Positions 42,271 through 51,825 of a stretch of DNA of 64,000 bases are shown piece after piece. The notes below the pieces were generated by a model. That model did no database searches and had not been told where the DNA came from. It saw only the letters and a program-made list of their open reading frames with translations. The stretch covers positions 1 through 64,000 of the forward strand of contig NZ_JAGGNR010000009.1 of NCBI RefSeq assembly GCF_018614975.1. Reading direction: 5' to 3'. Both the position numbers and the translations under genes were made by a program. Numbering within the stretch: position 1 is the first letter of the stretch; every line of letters begins with the position of its first letter. This stretch comes from Paenibacillus polymyxa (GTDB lineage: Bacteria > Bacillota > Bacilli > Paenibacillales > Paenibacillaceae).

Positions 42271-44025
42271 ATGATCGGTTTTTTTAGGAAACGTTTGGTT
42301 GTACGCATTGTTGCAGTCGTTACACTGGCCATGACGATTATAGCCGTTGGCAGTATGCTGTTACAGGTGGCTAATATGAAGCTGGCTGCGCAGGAGGCCA
42401 TATCGAGTTACAATATCCAGATTGCTCAGAGTTATGTGAATCAGCTGGATACAGCATCTTATGCCGAGTTTGCCAAGGACCCCAAGGAGAATGACGAATT
42501 CTTGAAGATTCGTGATGAACTGGATGACTTTCGCGTACGCATTGGTGCAATGTATGTGTATTTCGTCAAAATAGATGACAAAGGTACGCCACTTATTATG
42601 GTGGACGGCATGAAGGATGCAGATAAAGCCTCACCGATTAATGAAGTAACGGATGTCCCTCAGGAGGCTGTTCAGAAGCTGTTGCAGGGGCAACCAGCCA
42701 GTTCTTCCATCATTAACAATGAGGAGTATGGCAACTATATTTCCTCTTATGCTCCCATGCTGGATAGTAATGGCGCTGTAACAGGTGTAATTGGTATCGA
42801 TACGGCAGTATCGGTGATCGGAAGTATTGAGTCAGATATTATGAAATCGAGTATTCCTTTTTATGCTTTGTTGCTTTTAATTACACTTATAGGCATTGCC
42901 GTTGTCATGTGGTTTATCGTAAGGGGACTGCGACCACTTCAACCGCTTAAGGCGAGTGTGGAAAAAATGGCAAAGGGTGAGCTTGCAGAAGCAAATCAAA
43001 TTTTGACGTCATATCGTTTGCGGAGCCAGGATGAGATTGGAACAACATATCAAGCGATGATACATATGTCCGGGAATTTGAATAAAATTGTGAGTAACAT
43101 GGTTGAAGGCGTAGCAGTAACCACAGATATTTTATCTGAATCAACGAAGGGATTTAATCGCAGTACCGAAGAGATGCTTGAGATGAGCAAGACGGTTGAC
43201 CAATCTGTCGAACAGATTAGGCAAGGGGCACATACGCAGAAGCAGGGTGTGAGCGATAGTGCAAATGCGATGGAAGAGATTGCAAAAGGAATAACGGATA
43301 TTTCCGAATCCTCGATGGTTGTATCGGATGCGGCAACAAGTGCACTTGCTACAGCGGAGTCTGGTAAACAGAGCATGACACTGATGAAAACACAGATGGA
43401 GAGCATCTCCAATGTTTCAGGTGAAGTTGTAGCAATGGTTCAGGTGCTGAACAACTACTCCCAGGAAATTGAGGGTGCCCTGCACACGGTTCGTGATTTT
43501 GCGAGTCAGACGAAGCTGCTTGCGCTTAATGCATCCATTGAGGCAGCACATGCAGGAGAACATGGGAAAGGTTTTGCGGTTGTGGCGGATGAAGTTCGGA
43601 AGCTTGCTGAGGCTTCAAGCACATCCATGGAACGGATCTCCGACTTGTTACTTCGAATTCAACAAGAATCACAGCAGATTGGCTCACAGATGGGGGTTGC
43701 CGCAACCGAGATTGGACAAGGTGTTACGATTACCAAAGAAGCGGAGCAAGCATTTGCTCATGTGGTTGATGCGTTCCAACTGGTGACCTGTCGCATTCAG
43801 GAAGTCTCCGCTGCCGCAGAGGAAATCTCGGCAGGATCGGAAGAGGCCGCAGCCTCCGTCAATACGATCTCGCAGATCTCAGCCGAGGTGTCGGATCATT
43901 CGGATGAAATCTATCGCTTGATGCGTGAACAGTCGGCCATGTTCAACAGGGTGGCGCAGACCTCCACCATGCTGGAGCAGCAGACGAATGAGATGAGCGA
44001 AGCCGTGCGCAAAGTTAAAGTATAG
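42271..44025 (+). CDS. methyl-accepting chemotaxis protein
   Basis: Membrane chemoreceptor, 584 residues. TM1 at 9-30, an external Cache-like sensor (31-190, [20 protein letters not shown]), TM2 at 193-216 ([20 protein letters not shown]), HAMP about 217-270, then the cytoplasmic coiled coil. The conserved hairpin tip, [20 protein letters not shown] near 415-434, binds CheA/CheW. The ligand is unknown. SD AAGAGGAGCGG. No sigma-D type promoter was recognised just upstream. Confidence 0.92.
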   Translation: MIGFFRKRLVVRIVAVVTLAMTIIAVGSMLLQVANMKLAAQEAISSYNIQIAQSYVNQLDTASYAEFAKDPKENDEFLKIRDELDDFRVRIGAMYVYFVKIDDKGTPLIMVDGMKDADKASPINEVTDVPQEAVQKLLQGQPASSSIINNEEYGNYISSYAPMLDSNGAVTGVIGIDTAVSVIGSIESDIMKSSIPFYALLLLITLIGIAVVMWFIVRGLRPLQPLKASVEKMAKGELAEANQILTSYRLRSQDEIGTTYQAMIHMSGNLNKIVSNMVEGVAVTTDILSESTKGFNRSTEEMLEMSKTVDQSVEQIRQGAHTQKQGVSDSANAMEEIAKGITDISESSMVVSDAATSALATAESGKQSMTLMKTQMESISNVSGEVVAMVQVLNNYSQEIEGALHTVRDFASQTKLLALNASIEAAHAGEHGKGFAVVADEVRKLAEASSTSMERISDLLLRIQQESQQIGSQMGVAATEIGQGVTITKEAEQAFAHVVDAFQLVTCRIQEVSAAAEEISAGSEEAAASVNTISQISAEVSDHSDEIYRLMREQSAMFNRVAQTSTMLEQQTNEMSEAVRKVKV

Positions 44026-44108
44026 TTTGAGTAAGGTGTAGTAATAGTAACGCAAGAGGTAGTTAGACAAGAGTATAAAATATAGGTTGTTATGTGACTG
44101 TGAAAAGT

Positions 44109-44180
44109 AAAAAAAGTGTTCCGCTCTTGGAGAAGTTGGTGTTCATCCCAAACTTCCTTCAAAGGGTGGAGCACTTTTTT
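44109..44180. terminator. terminator after the chemoreceptor gene
   Basis: AAAAAAGTGTTCC pairs with GGAGCACTTTTTT (one G-U); inner GAAGTT/AACTTC. A and T runs on both sides allow action in both directions. Confidence 0.8.
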
Positions 44181-44211
44181 AGGTTGAAACTTTTCAATGA
44201 TCCAGCTCTAT

Positions 44212-44376
44212 CGCCTGTCTGAAGCGTTGGGCGAATCCTTAGCGGTATCAGTGTAGGGGATCGAGTCGTGGTAGAGCCGTTGTACCGTTGTGGAACATGT
44301 GAGTACTGTATCCAGGGTCGCTATAACCGTGTACTCAATTTGGATTTGTTGGACTGAATGGTGATCGTGGTTTTAC
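44212..44376 (+). pseudogene. frameshifted remnant of a zinc-dependent (butanediol-type) alcohol dehydrogenase
   Basis: Conceptual translation in three frames recovers pieces of one protein in the correct order: SEALGES (around 44217), then from 44253 VGDRVVVEPLYRCGTCEYC and IQGRYN, where the cysteines are structural zinc ligands, then after a frame change FGFVGLNGDRG (44339 onward). The segment stops at a TGA at 44355 in the central frame. Both ends of the gene are gone. It corresponds to residues about 75-135 of 2,3-butanediol dehydrogenase-like enzymes. Confidence 0.7.
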
Positions 44377-44420
44377 GTTTCATTCTCCGCTCGCGGCTTG
44401 CGAGTTGCTGTTACCCAACA

Positions 44421-44933
44421 CTAGGAATCATAACGGTAACAGATCGCCTTGCCACCGCTACTCTCGGAGCTGAATTCCTCATCCTCTGTAAATCCAAAAC
44501 GCTCATACAAACGGATGGCATTGACCATCTGACCGCCCGTATATAAATACACTGTATTTTTGCCCATTTCTTTGGCAGAATCTACGCATTGCTGGAGCAA
44601 TACTCTGGCAATCCCGTGACCTCTCCATTTTGGATCAACACCCAACAGCCGAATAAACGGATAATCGATTGGCAATTCAAAGTTGGGATAAGCCTTGCGC
44701 GCTGTTTCGAATAATTGAACTGTACCGACGATCTGATCATCAATCTTTGCGACCCATAATTGTGTCAGGTACGGATTAACCACAGACTCTCGAATATCTT
44801 TTAGGTAGGCCTCCCAGCGTTCATTTTGCTCAAAAGTCTCCCGATACTCGGCATAACTCGCAACAAGGATATCTACAATCTCTGGATGGTCTGCTTCTGT
44901 GGCAGGATGAATCGTAACGGCAGCCGTTGTCAT
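44421..44933 (-). CDS. GNAT-family N-acetyltransferase
   Basis: 170 residues. Acetyl-CoA binding motif RLLGVDPKWRGHGIARVLL near residue 95 and the end motif NAIRLYERFGFTEDEEF. Probably acetylates a small amine; no closer subfamily recognised. SD AAGGAGA, 8 nt upstream of the ATG. It runs against the alcohol dehydrogenase remnant. Confidence 0.85.
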   Translation of the reverse strand: MTTAAVTIHPATEADHPEIVDILVASYAEYRETFEQNERWEAYLKDIRESVVNPYLTQLWVAKIDDQIVGTVQLFETARKAYPNFELPIDYPFIRLLGVDPKWRGHGIARVLLQQCVDSAKEMGKNTVYLYTGGQMVNAIRLYERFGFTEDEEFSSESSGGKAICYRYDS

Positions 44934-45061
44934 TTTATAATTCTCCTTCTCTTATGGGTTAAGTATGGAATGTAGTTTCTTGCATTTTACCCTAACGGAT
45001 TCAATCCGATTTATTCAAATTTTCTATAGTTAACTCAGTCATTTCTATAGATCATAGCGCA

Positions 45062-45826
45062 TCAACGATTGAGCTGTGTGGAATACAGATGATTGCGATA
45101 TTCGGTTGGCGTATTGCCTTCGTATTGCTTGAACATACGCAGGAACAGCTTGTAATCGGAGAAGCCGCACTGTCCGGCAATTTCTTTTACACTGGCATTG
45201 GTATTCAGCAGCAGCTGTTTTGCCCGGCGAATTCGTTCGGTGAGGATATAAGTTTTAAGTCCAGTACCTTTCTCGCGTTTCACCATTTTGGAGATATAGT
45301 CTTTATTAAAATTAAAATTTTCCGCAATCTGACTCACCGTGATGTTAGTATGCAGATGAATATCGACCCACTTGCAGATATGGTCCACAATTGCATTATG
45401 CGGGCGATAATCCGTCTCTATATTGCGCTCCAGCTCCTTGAACAACAGTAACAAAGCAGCGTTGGCTTCCTCTGGTGAGAAGGATGACACATGCAGCAAC
45501 TGCTTGAATAACTGATTGGCCATGGAAGGCACCTGAATGGTGGCATGTGTCCTAAAGCGACTGAATTCTGCCTGCACGGCATCATAGTGAACCCAGTAGA
45601 AGCTGACGGGTGTTTCGCTGATCTGGTAGCCGTAATGGGTGCGACCGGCGCGCAGAAACAACAGATCGTTGGCACGAACTACATATTGTTCCTCTTCTTC
45701 CGCGATGTACATCTCACCTTCCAGCATCAAAATGATCTCGTGAACGGGCATGCTGCGTCTCATGTGGCTCCAGCTGCCTTCGGATATGAACTTGCCGCAC
45801 AGGTAATGTTCCAGTCGGTTTTGCAT
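45062..45826 (-). CDS. AraC-family regulator, probable activator of the GH127 gene
   Basis: 254 residues: a cupin-like sugar-sensing N-terminal domain (1-140, MPVHEIILMLEGEMYIAEEE) and a C-terminal double HTH (about 155-254, ITVSQIAENFNFNKDYISKM, IAGQCGFSDYKLFLRMFKQY). Such two-domain AraC proteins control neighbouring glycoside genes. Divergent from a GH127 gene with 182 bp between start codons. Confidence 0.86.
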   Translation of the reverse strand: MQNRLEHYLCGKFISEGSWSHMRRSMPVHEIILMLEGEMYIAEEEEQYVVRANDLLFLRAGRTHYGYQISETPVSFYWVHYDAVQAEFSRFRTHATIQVPSMANQLFKQLLHVSSFSPEEANAALLLLFKELERNIETDYRPHNAIVDHICKWVDIHLHTNITVSQIAENFNFNKDYISKMVKREKGTGLKTYILTERIRRAKQLLLNTNASVKEIAGQCGFSDYKLFLRMFKQYEGNTPTEYRNHLYSTQLNR

Positions 45827-45917
45827 AGGACGGATTTATCCACCTTTTCTTGGATTATGAGTCTGATGTAATTGTATTTTATTTGATAGTATGGGGATAT
45901 TCAAGCTCTACAGTGGA

Positions 45918-45946
45918 TTGAAGAGTATTAGTCATATGGATAATAA
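45918..45946 (+). promoter_or_regulatory. promoter of the GH127 gene
   Basis: TTGAAG (45918-45923), 17 bp, TAATAA (45941-45946), about 60 bp before the ATG. Moderate match, as for an activated promoter. Confidence 0.5.
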
Positions 45947-46008
45947 AACGGATTTTACCCCTCAAGAATCAATGGATATCTATTACATCCCGAGAAGGAG
46001 TGAGTGTA

Positions 46009-48330
46009 ATGATTGATACGAAAAAAGGATTTCTGGGACCGGAGCATGTAGATCTGTTAAATGGTGTGTTCCAAACATCACAAGAGGTTGGAGAGCGTTA
46101 TCTGTTATCGCTGGACATGGATCGATTCCTGGCTCCATGCTTCGAAGCCCATGGTTTACCTGCCCGAAAAGAACGCTATGCGGGATGGGAGGCACGCACC
46201 ATCAGTGGACATTCCCTCGGACATTATCTGTCTGCCCTGGCTGTAACGTATCAGGCGACCGGGAATATGACGTTAAAAGAAAGACTGGATTATGCGGTCA
46301 CCGAACTGGCGAGAATCCAGCAGACCACGGGGAGCGGGTACATCGGTGGTTTGTCCGAAGAACCTTTCCACATGGCTTTTCGAGCAGAGAATATCGGTGG
46401 ATTCAATATCGGTGAATACTGGGTTCCCTGGTATAGTGTGCACAAAATCTATCGCGGGCTGATTGATGCATATAAACTCACTGGCAATAGACAGGCACTT
46501 GAGGTAGTTACTCGATTTGCAGATTGGGCAGTAGAAGGTTTGCTCCCGATGACAGAAGAACAGATCCAGACGATGCTTCAAAGTGAACACGGGGGCATGA
46601 ATGAAGTATTTGCACATTTGTATGGGATTACCGGCAAAGCCTTATATCTTGAGATCGCTAACAAATTCACCCATCAATTGATCCTGAGACCCTTGGAGCA
46701 TAAGCAAGACGATCTTCAAGGCAAACACGCCAATACGCAGATTCCCAAAGTAATCGGTGCAGCCGAAATCTACAACCAGGATCATACCCATGAGAGTTAT
46801 CGGACCGCGGCGGAGTTTTTCTGGAATACTACGGTTCATCATCGTTCTTACGTATTTGGTGCGACGAGCATCTCGGAGCATTACGAAGCAAAGGGCATGG
46901 AGAGTCTGGGGATCAAAACAGGAGAGAGCTGTTGTACTCACAACATGATGCATTTAACGAAACAACTCTTCGCCTGGAATCACGATAGCGCCTACATGGA
47001 CTATTATGAAAACGCCATCTACAATCACATCCTCGGCACGCAGGACCCCGATACGGGGAACAAAACGTATTTTGCATCAACGCTGCAAGGCCACTACAAA
47101 ATCTATGGTACTCACGATACCGCCTGGTGGTGCTGCACAGGATCAGGCATGGAGAACCCGGGCAAATATGCCGAGGCGATTTATTTCGAGGATGAGCTGG
47201 ACCTGTACGTCAACCTATATATCGCATCCCAGTTGGATTGGACGTCTCAGGGAATATCCCTGAAGCTCGAAACCGACTTTCCTTATTCGGAAAAGGTGAC
47301 CCTGACGATCACCGGAGGCAACGCCTCGGCTCATCTAAGATTACGCGTACCCTCATGGCTGCAACAGCCAATGACGGCAACCGTCAACGGGGATACGGAA
47401 CATCCGTATACACGGATGGAACCCGGCTATCTGTCCATCGACCGCACATGGTCTGCTGGCGATGTCATTACCATCACACTGCCGATGTCACTCCGCCAGT
47501 ACACCTCCCGGGATGATGCCCATAAGGTGGCATTCCTGTACGGGCCAATAGTACTCGCCGGTGCACTGGGAAGCGAGGGTCTGCCCGAGGATACGATTGT
47601 GGACGAAACAGCACTGAATCCCAAGACTGCCCCCGTACCTGTGATCTGGACGGAGCAGGAGGATGTACGAGAGTGGATCAAGGTTGTAGATGCAGACACG
47701 TTAACATTTGAACTTAGCCAAGATGTCACTTCCACAGGCGAAGCCGTGAAGCTTATTCCGTTCTATGATGTGCATCACGAATTTTATACCGTGTACTGGC
47801 CGTTTAACGATGAAGGGGATGCGCTGGAGAAAGAGTTGAATGATATCACAATCGACAGGGTTCAGGCTGACGGTCAGCAGGATGAAATAGGACATCAACT
47901 GGATAGCAACTGCCGTGGTGAGCACTACAACGGTTCAACCACAGATGCCCGTAAGAAGTTGCATATGTGGCGAGAGGCTTTTGGCATCAGTGGGGCTTAC
48001 TTTAGTTACCAACTGGCAGTGGATCGTGAAGCAACCAATTACCTATGTGTGGCCTATTGGGGCGGAGATCATTCCCCGTTTGAACGGGAAGGTACGTTAT
48101 ATGACAGACAATTCACCATTACTGTAGATGGAACACTCATTGGGGAGCAGCGAATTCATATGAACAAAATCGGCGAAGTGTTCTATGTGACCTATGATAT
48201 TCCTGAGACCGTTACATCAGGCAAAGACAGCGTTACGGTAATGTTCCAGGCGAAAGGCGACAATGGTTGTGCCGGGAAAGTTGTAGAGGTACGCACCATG
48301 CGAACCAAACCGGATTCCATCTTTTCGTAA
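46009..48330 (+). CDS. GH127 beta-L-arabinofuranosidase (DUF1680)
   Basis: Removes beta-linked L-arabinofuranose from plant hydroxyproline-rich glycoproteins or pectin side chains. 773 residues, no signal peptide, so it acts inside the cell on imported oligosaccharides. Compared with Bifidobacterium HypBA1, the zinc-thiolate site is readable: E306-S-C308 (GESCCTH) and C375-C376 (WWCCTGSG), one of the latter pair being the nucleophile, with E290 as likely acid/base. The (alpha/alpha)6 barrel covers about 1-390, followed by beta-sandwich domains. The ATG at 46009 is 8 nt after AAGGAG; an in-frame GTG at 46000 is too close. No transporter gene accompanies it. Confidence 0.9.
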   Translation: MIDTKKGFLGPEHVDLLNGVFQTSQEVGERYLLSLDMDRFLAPCFEAHGLPARKERYAGWEARTISGHSLGHYLSALAVTYQATGNMTLKERLDYAVTELARIQQTTGSGYIGGLSEEPFHMAFRAENIGGFNIGEYWVPWYSVHKIYRGLIDAYKLTGNRQALEVVTRFADWAVEGLLPMTEEQIQTMLQSEHGGMNEVFAHLYGITGKALYLEIANKFTHQLILRPLEHKQDDLQGKHANTQIPKVIGAAEIYNQDHTHESYRTAAEFFWNTTVHHRSYVFGATSISEHYEAKGMESLGIKTGESCCTHNMMHLTKQLFAWNHDSAYMDYYENAIYNHILGTQDPDTGNKTYFASTLQGHYKIYGTHDTAWWCCTGSGMENPGKYAEAIYFEDELDLYVNLYIASQLDWTSQGISLKLETDFPYSEKVTLTITGGNASAHLRLRVPSWLQQPMTATVNGDTEHPYTRMEPGYLSIDRTWSAGDVITITLPMSLRQYTSRDDAHKVAFLYGPIVLAGALGSEGLPEDTIVDETALNPKTAPVPVIWTEQEDVREWIKVVDADTLTFELSQDVTSTGEAVKLIPFYDVHHEFYTVYWPFNDEGDALEKELNDITIDRVQADGQQDEIGHQLDSNCRGEHYNGSTTDARKKLHMWREAFGISGAYFSYQLAVDREATNYLCVAYWGGDHSPFEREGTLYDRQFTITVDGTLIGEQRIHMNKIGEVFYVTYDIPETVTSGKDSVTVMFQAKGDNGCAGKVVEVRTMRTKPDSIFS

Positions 48331-48412
48331 TAAGAGGCATGATATGAAAAGGCGCAAACACAATGTTATAATGAAAATAAATTACGGTTAGGTGATAGAG
48401 GAGGTTGGAAGT

Positions 48413-48979
48413 GTGGCAAAACCCGATAATAAAGGTACTTATAACTTTCAGGATTGGTTAACTTGGGAGGGGGCATGGGAATTAATTAACGGCAAAGCTT
48501 TTAATATGTCTCCAGCACCCACTTCATTGCACCAGTTTATTGTGGGTGAGCTGCACTTCTCCTTACGGACTTTTTTTCAGAATCGAGAATGTTTCGTGTT
48601 TGTTGCTCCTTTTGATGTGTATTTTAGCGAAAATGAACAATATGACCTACCAGATCAAGTTGTACAGCCTGATTTATCGGTGGTGTGCTCCAAAGACCAG
48701 ATATCCAAAAGTGGCTGTCACGGTGCACCTTCTTTAATTATCGAGGTGTTATCTCCTTCAACTGCGTTAAAGGATTTTAACGAAAAATTTAACTTGTATC
48801 AGAAATATGGCGTGAACGAATACTGGATTGTTGACCCCGGCAATCAAACCGTCCATGTATACACGCTGGAGGATGGCAGTTACCAGACCCGTCATCTGTA
48901 TACAGAGCAGGAAACGATTATTTCCGTCGTATATCCTGACTTGCACATTCCGAGGGATTCGTTGTTCAAGCTCAGGTAG
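48413..48979 (+). CDS. Uma2-family (DUF820) endonuclease-fold protein
   Basis: 188 residues from a GTG at 48413 that is 8 nt after AGGAGG. PD-(D/E)XK fold: QPDLSVVC, then SLIIEVLSPSTALKDFNEKF carrying the E and K residues, and YQKYGVNEYWIVDPGNQ, typical of Uma2/DUF820. These proteins are abundant in cyanobacteria and some Firmicutes, with unknown biology. A TATAAT near 48367 may serve as -10. Single gene. Confidence 0.85.
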   Translation: MAKPDNKGTYNFQDWLTWEGAWELINGKAFNMSPAPTSLHQFIVGELHFSLRTFFQNRECFVFVAPFDVYFSENEQYDLPDQVVQPDLSVVCSKDQISKSGCHGAPSLIIEVLSPSTALKDFNEKFNLYQKYGVNEYWIVDPGNQTVHVYTLEDGSYQTRHLYTEQETIISVVYPDLHIPRDSLFKLR

Positions 48980-49008
48980 AGGAAACAAAAAAAGTGAACC
49001 AATACATA

Positions 49009-49045
49009 AGGGACGAAACCGGATGATCTCCGATTCGTCCTTTTT
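49009..49045 (+). terminator. terminator after the Uma2 gene
   Basis: GGGACGAAACCGGA pairs with TCCGATTCGTCC (one bulge), followed by TTTTT. Confidence 0.85.
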
Positions 49046-49366
49046 GCATTACTATTTTTCAGACAAGTCTTATATATAAAATGACACGCATAGCTATTTT
49101 TCACGTATTACCTGATAACATTTCATCTCCACAATCTGCTGTATCGTAGAACTCACTTTTTATGATTGACCACAACATTTCCTGCCAAGTTCCACGTTGT
49201 CCCTGAAAATATGAAATGGGATAAGCCCAAACCACGTATATTATGAGTATTCAAATATCCAATCATATCCACCTGAGAGCGTTAACATCATGTACAATAA
49301 GAATAAGTTGAACAGGAAAATGACGACATGAAGCTTCAATATTTAACATGAAAGGAGGTCGGATGA
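49046..49366. promoter_or_regulatory. upstream region of the TelA/VWA operon
   Basis: About 320 bp, no gene seen. A TTGTCC-N17-GATAAG near 49198-49227 and TACAAT near 49291 are possible promoter elements, neither strong. No clear inverted repeat. Confidence 0.3.
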
Positions 49367-50104
49367 TTGAACATGATTAAGTACATAAAATTGTTGGGAT
49401 TAATCCTCGGTATTGTGGCTGTGAATGTTCTCGCATTCTCACCCGGCTTTATCGGGCTGAATTTCGAGGAGAGTGCATTCACAACGGCGCTATCCGTTAC
49501 CATTCTGTTCGGTAGTGCAATGGCACTCTTGTATGGGAGTTACATTTTGCTGTTCAGACAGCCGGTAGTCCTGCCCGTGAAGCATATCGAAACACATGAA
49601 GATTATGTGGAAGCACTATCTTTTTATAGACGCATCAAAGTCCTCGAAGAAGATATCACGCTGGGGCTGTCCCAACTTAACCGGATGAAAAAGAAAAAAG
49701 AAACACTCCTGAATGTGCTTCATCAGCGGTTTGATCCCGGGGAACTGAGCTACAAGAAATTCGCTGCGGTCACATTGGAAGTGGAGAAGCTGTTATACCT
49801 GAACATCCGCAGTGTACTGAACCGGTTGAATGTATTTGATGAAGCCGACTATGCCAACATGATGAAATCCAAATCCTCCACACTTCCCCAGAAGCTTTTT
49901 CAGGAAAAAACCAAGGTATACAACGATTATCTGTCGTATGTGAAGAATGCACTACACACCAATGAGGAGATTTTGCTCAAGCTGGATCAGCTGTTACTGG
50001 AGATTTCACGGCTCGACAGCTTTGAAGCCGGAGATATTGAACAGATGCCTTGTATGCAGGAGATTGATCAATTAATCAAGCACACCAAATTATACAGACA
50101 GTGA
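49367..50104 (+). CDS. membrane protein with two N-terminal helices and coiled coil, first gene of the TelA operon
   Basis: Not assigned to a named family with certainty; the context and build recall XpaC-type partners of TelA proteins. 245 residues: TM helices at about 6-25 and 38-62, then a long cytoplasmic helical part with basic RMKKKKETLLNVLHQRF and a conserved-looking VEALSFYRRIKVLEEDIT. The TTG at 49367 is 8 nt after AAAGGAGG. It is followed 12 bp later by the VWA gene. May couple the cytoplasmic TelA protein to the membrane. Confidence 0.7.
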   Translation: MNMIKYIKLLGLILGIVAVNVLAFSPGFIGLNFEESAFTTALSVTILFGSAMALLYGSYILLFRQPVVLPVKHIETHEDYVEALSFYRRIKVLEEDITLGLSQLNRMKKKKETLLNVLHQRFDPGELSYKKFAAVTLEVEKLLYLNIRSVLNRLNVFDEADYANMMKSKSSTLPQKLFQEKTKVYNDYLSYVKNALHTNEEILLKLDQLLLEISRLDSFEAGDIEQMPCMQEIDQLIKHTKLYRQ

Positions 50105-50116
50105 GGGGTTGCTCGT

Positions 50117-51805
50117 ATGGCCAAGAAGGGAAAGTTTTTTTTCATATCGATTGTAATGCTGGTACTTGTATTCGGTCTGGTCTATGCAGGGATTACACTG
50201 ACGTCGAACTTTGGCAAGTCAACCACACAGGTGAGCACAGAGAATGCAGGTAAGGAGCTGGGTAAACTGTACGCGGACATTGCACCAGCGACGGCGGAGC
50301 CGGTCAAAGGACAGATTGATCTCGACCCTGTCGATGTGGCAGAATCACTGCCGGATATCTCCAAATTTGCAATTGCCGTAGAGAATACAACAAATGATTA
50401 CGTCGAAATCTTCTCTTCCACAGAGAAGTCGGGCAGCGGGGTAGACGGTTGGTTAACCGAAGTGGGCGAGGAGTTCAACAAAGCGAACATTACCGTTGGT
50501 GGGAAAAAGGTGTCGGTCAAAATCCGCAACATCGCCTCCGGAACAGCGACCGATTATATCAAGTCGGGCAAGTATATGCCGGATGCATTTACACCTTCTA
50601 ACGAACTGTGGGGCGAGATGGTTGAGGCTAGTGGGGTGAAGGTTCAGATGGTGTCCGAGCGACTGGTCGGGAACGTTCCGGGGATTGTCATTTCCAAAGC
50701 CAAGTATGACGCACTGGTTGATACGTACGGCTCCGTTAATGTAAAAACCGTAACTGAAGCCATTGCCAACAATGAACTCGCGATGGGATATACCGATCCA
50801 TTTGCCAGCTCCACAGGGCTGAATTTCCTGGTGACCGCACTGAATACGTATGACAGCGCCAATCCGCTTGGTGAGAAGGCTATTGAGGGATTTGAGAAAT
50901 TCCAGACCAATGTGCCGTTTACGGCCTCGACAACGATTCAAATGCGGGAGTCTGCCAAGTCTGGCAGACTGGATGCCTTTGTACTCGAATACCAGACGTA
51001 TGTGAATACCGCTGATCTGAAGAGTGGATACGTCTTTACACCTTTTGGCGTGAGACATGATAGCCCGCTGTATGCATTGGGACAATTGCCGCAGAACAAA
51101 CAGGAGATTATCCAGAAGTTCGCGGAATTCGTAACCCAGGCGAAGTACCAACAATCGGCGGAAGAGTTTGGCTTCAACGGTTTGCAGGACTACAAATCCG
51201 AACTGGCTACCGTGGATGGCGGCACGTTGCTGTCCGCGCAGAAAGTATGGAAAGAGAAGAAGAACGGCAGCAAACCGATTGCCGCTGTGTTCGTGACGGA
51301 TGTATCCGGAAGTATGGACGGCGAACCGCTTAACCGACTGAAGGAGTCCCTGCGCAAAGGTCAGAAGTACCTGGGCACCGAGAACAGTATTGGATTAGTT
51401 TCTTACTCCAGCGGCGTAACCGTGAATCTGCCGATTGCCAAGTATGATACGAACCAGCAGTCCATGTTTGTTGGTACAGTTGATAGTCTGCAAGCTGGCG
51501 GTGGTACGGCGACCTTTGATGGAATCGTAGTGGCGATGAAGATGCTGGAAGATTATATGGCTGCTGATCCAAACGTGAAGCCGTTGATTTTTGTCCTGAG
51601 TGATGGCGAGACCAACGAAGGTCACACCCTCAAGGATATTCGGGATCTGGTTGAAACGTACAAAGTGCCAATCTATACGATTGGCTACAACGCGGACATC
51701 AAGGCTTTGGAAAGCATCTCCAGCATTAACGAGGCTGCAAGCATCAATGCCGATACCGACGATGTCGTGTACAAGATCGGAAACCTGTTTAACGTACAGA
51801 TGTAA
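50117..51805 (+). CDS. membrane-anchored protein with substrate-binding-like and VWA domains
   Basis: 562 residues. An N-terminal helix (9-28) anchors it; the rest is extracytoplasmic. Residues about 80-345 resemble a periplasmic-binding-protein fold (molybdate-type: VKIRNIASGTATDYIKSG, MGYTDPFASSTGLNFL). Residues about 388-562 are a von Willebrand factor A domain with an intact MIDAS: D395-x-S-x-S in DVSGSMDG, the T in GGGTATFDG, and D in VLSDGETNEG. Metal-dependent protein binding is expected. A binding-protein-VWA fusion between a membrane protein and TelA suggests an envelope sensing or stress complex. Ends 20 bp before telA. Confidence 0.85.
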   Translation: MAKKGKFFFISIVMLVLVFGLVYAGITLTSNFGKSTTQVSTENAGKELGKLYADIAPATAEPVKGQIDLDPVDVAESLPDISKFAIAVENTTNDYVEIFSSTEKSGSGVDGWLTEVGEEFNKANITVGGKKVSVKIRNIASGTATDYIKSGKYMPDAFTPSNELWGEMVEASGVKVQMVSERLVGNVPGIVISKAKYDALVDTYGSVNVKTVTEAIANNELAMGYTDPFASSTGLNFLVTALNTYDSANPLGEKAIEGFEKFQTNVPFTASTTIQMRESAKSGRLDAFVLEYQTYVNTADLKSGYVFTPFGVRHDSPLYALGQLPQNKQEIIQKFAEFVTQAKYQQSAEEFGFNGLQDYKSELATVDGGTLLSAQKVWKEKKNGSKPIAAVFVTDVSGSMDGEPLNRLKESLRKGQKYLGTENSIGLVSYSSGVTVNLPIAKYDTNQQSMFVGTVDSLQAGGGTATFDGIVVAMKMLEDYMAADPNVKPLIFVLSDGETNEGHTLKDIRDLVETYKVPIYTIGYNADIKALESISSINEAASINADTDDVVYKIGNLFNVQM

Positions 51806-51825
51806 ATTTAAAGGGGGAACTGTAG

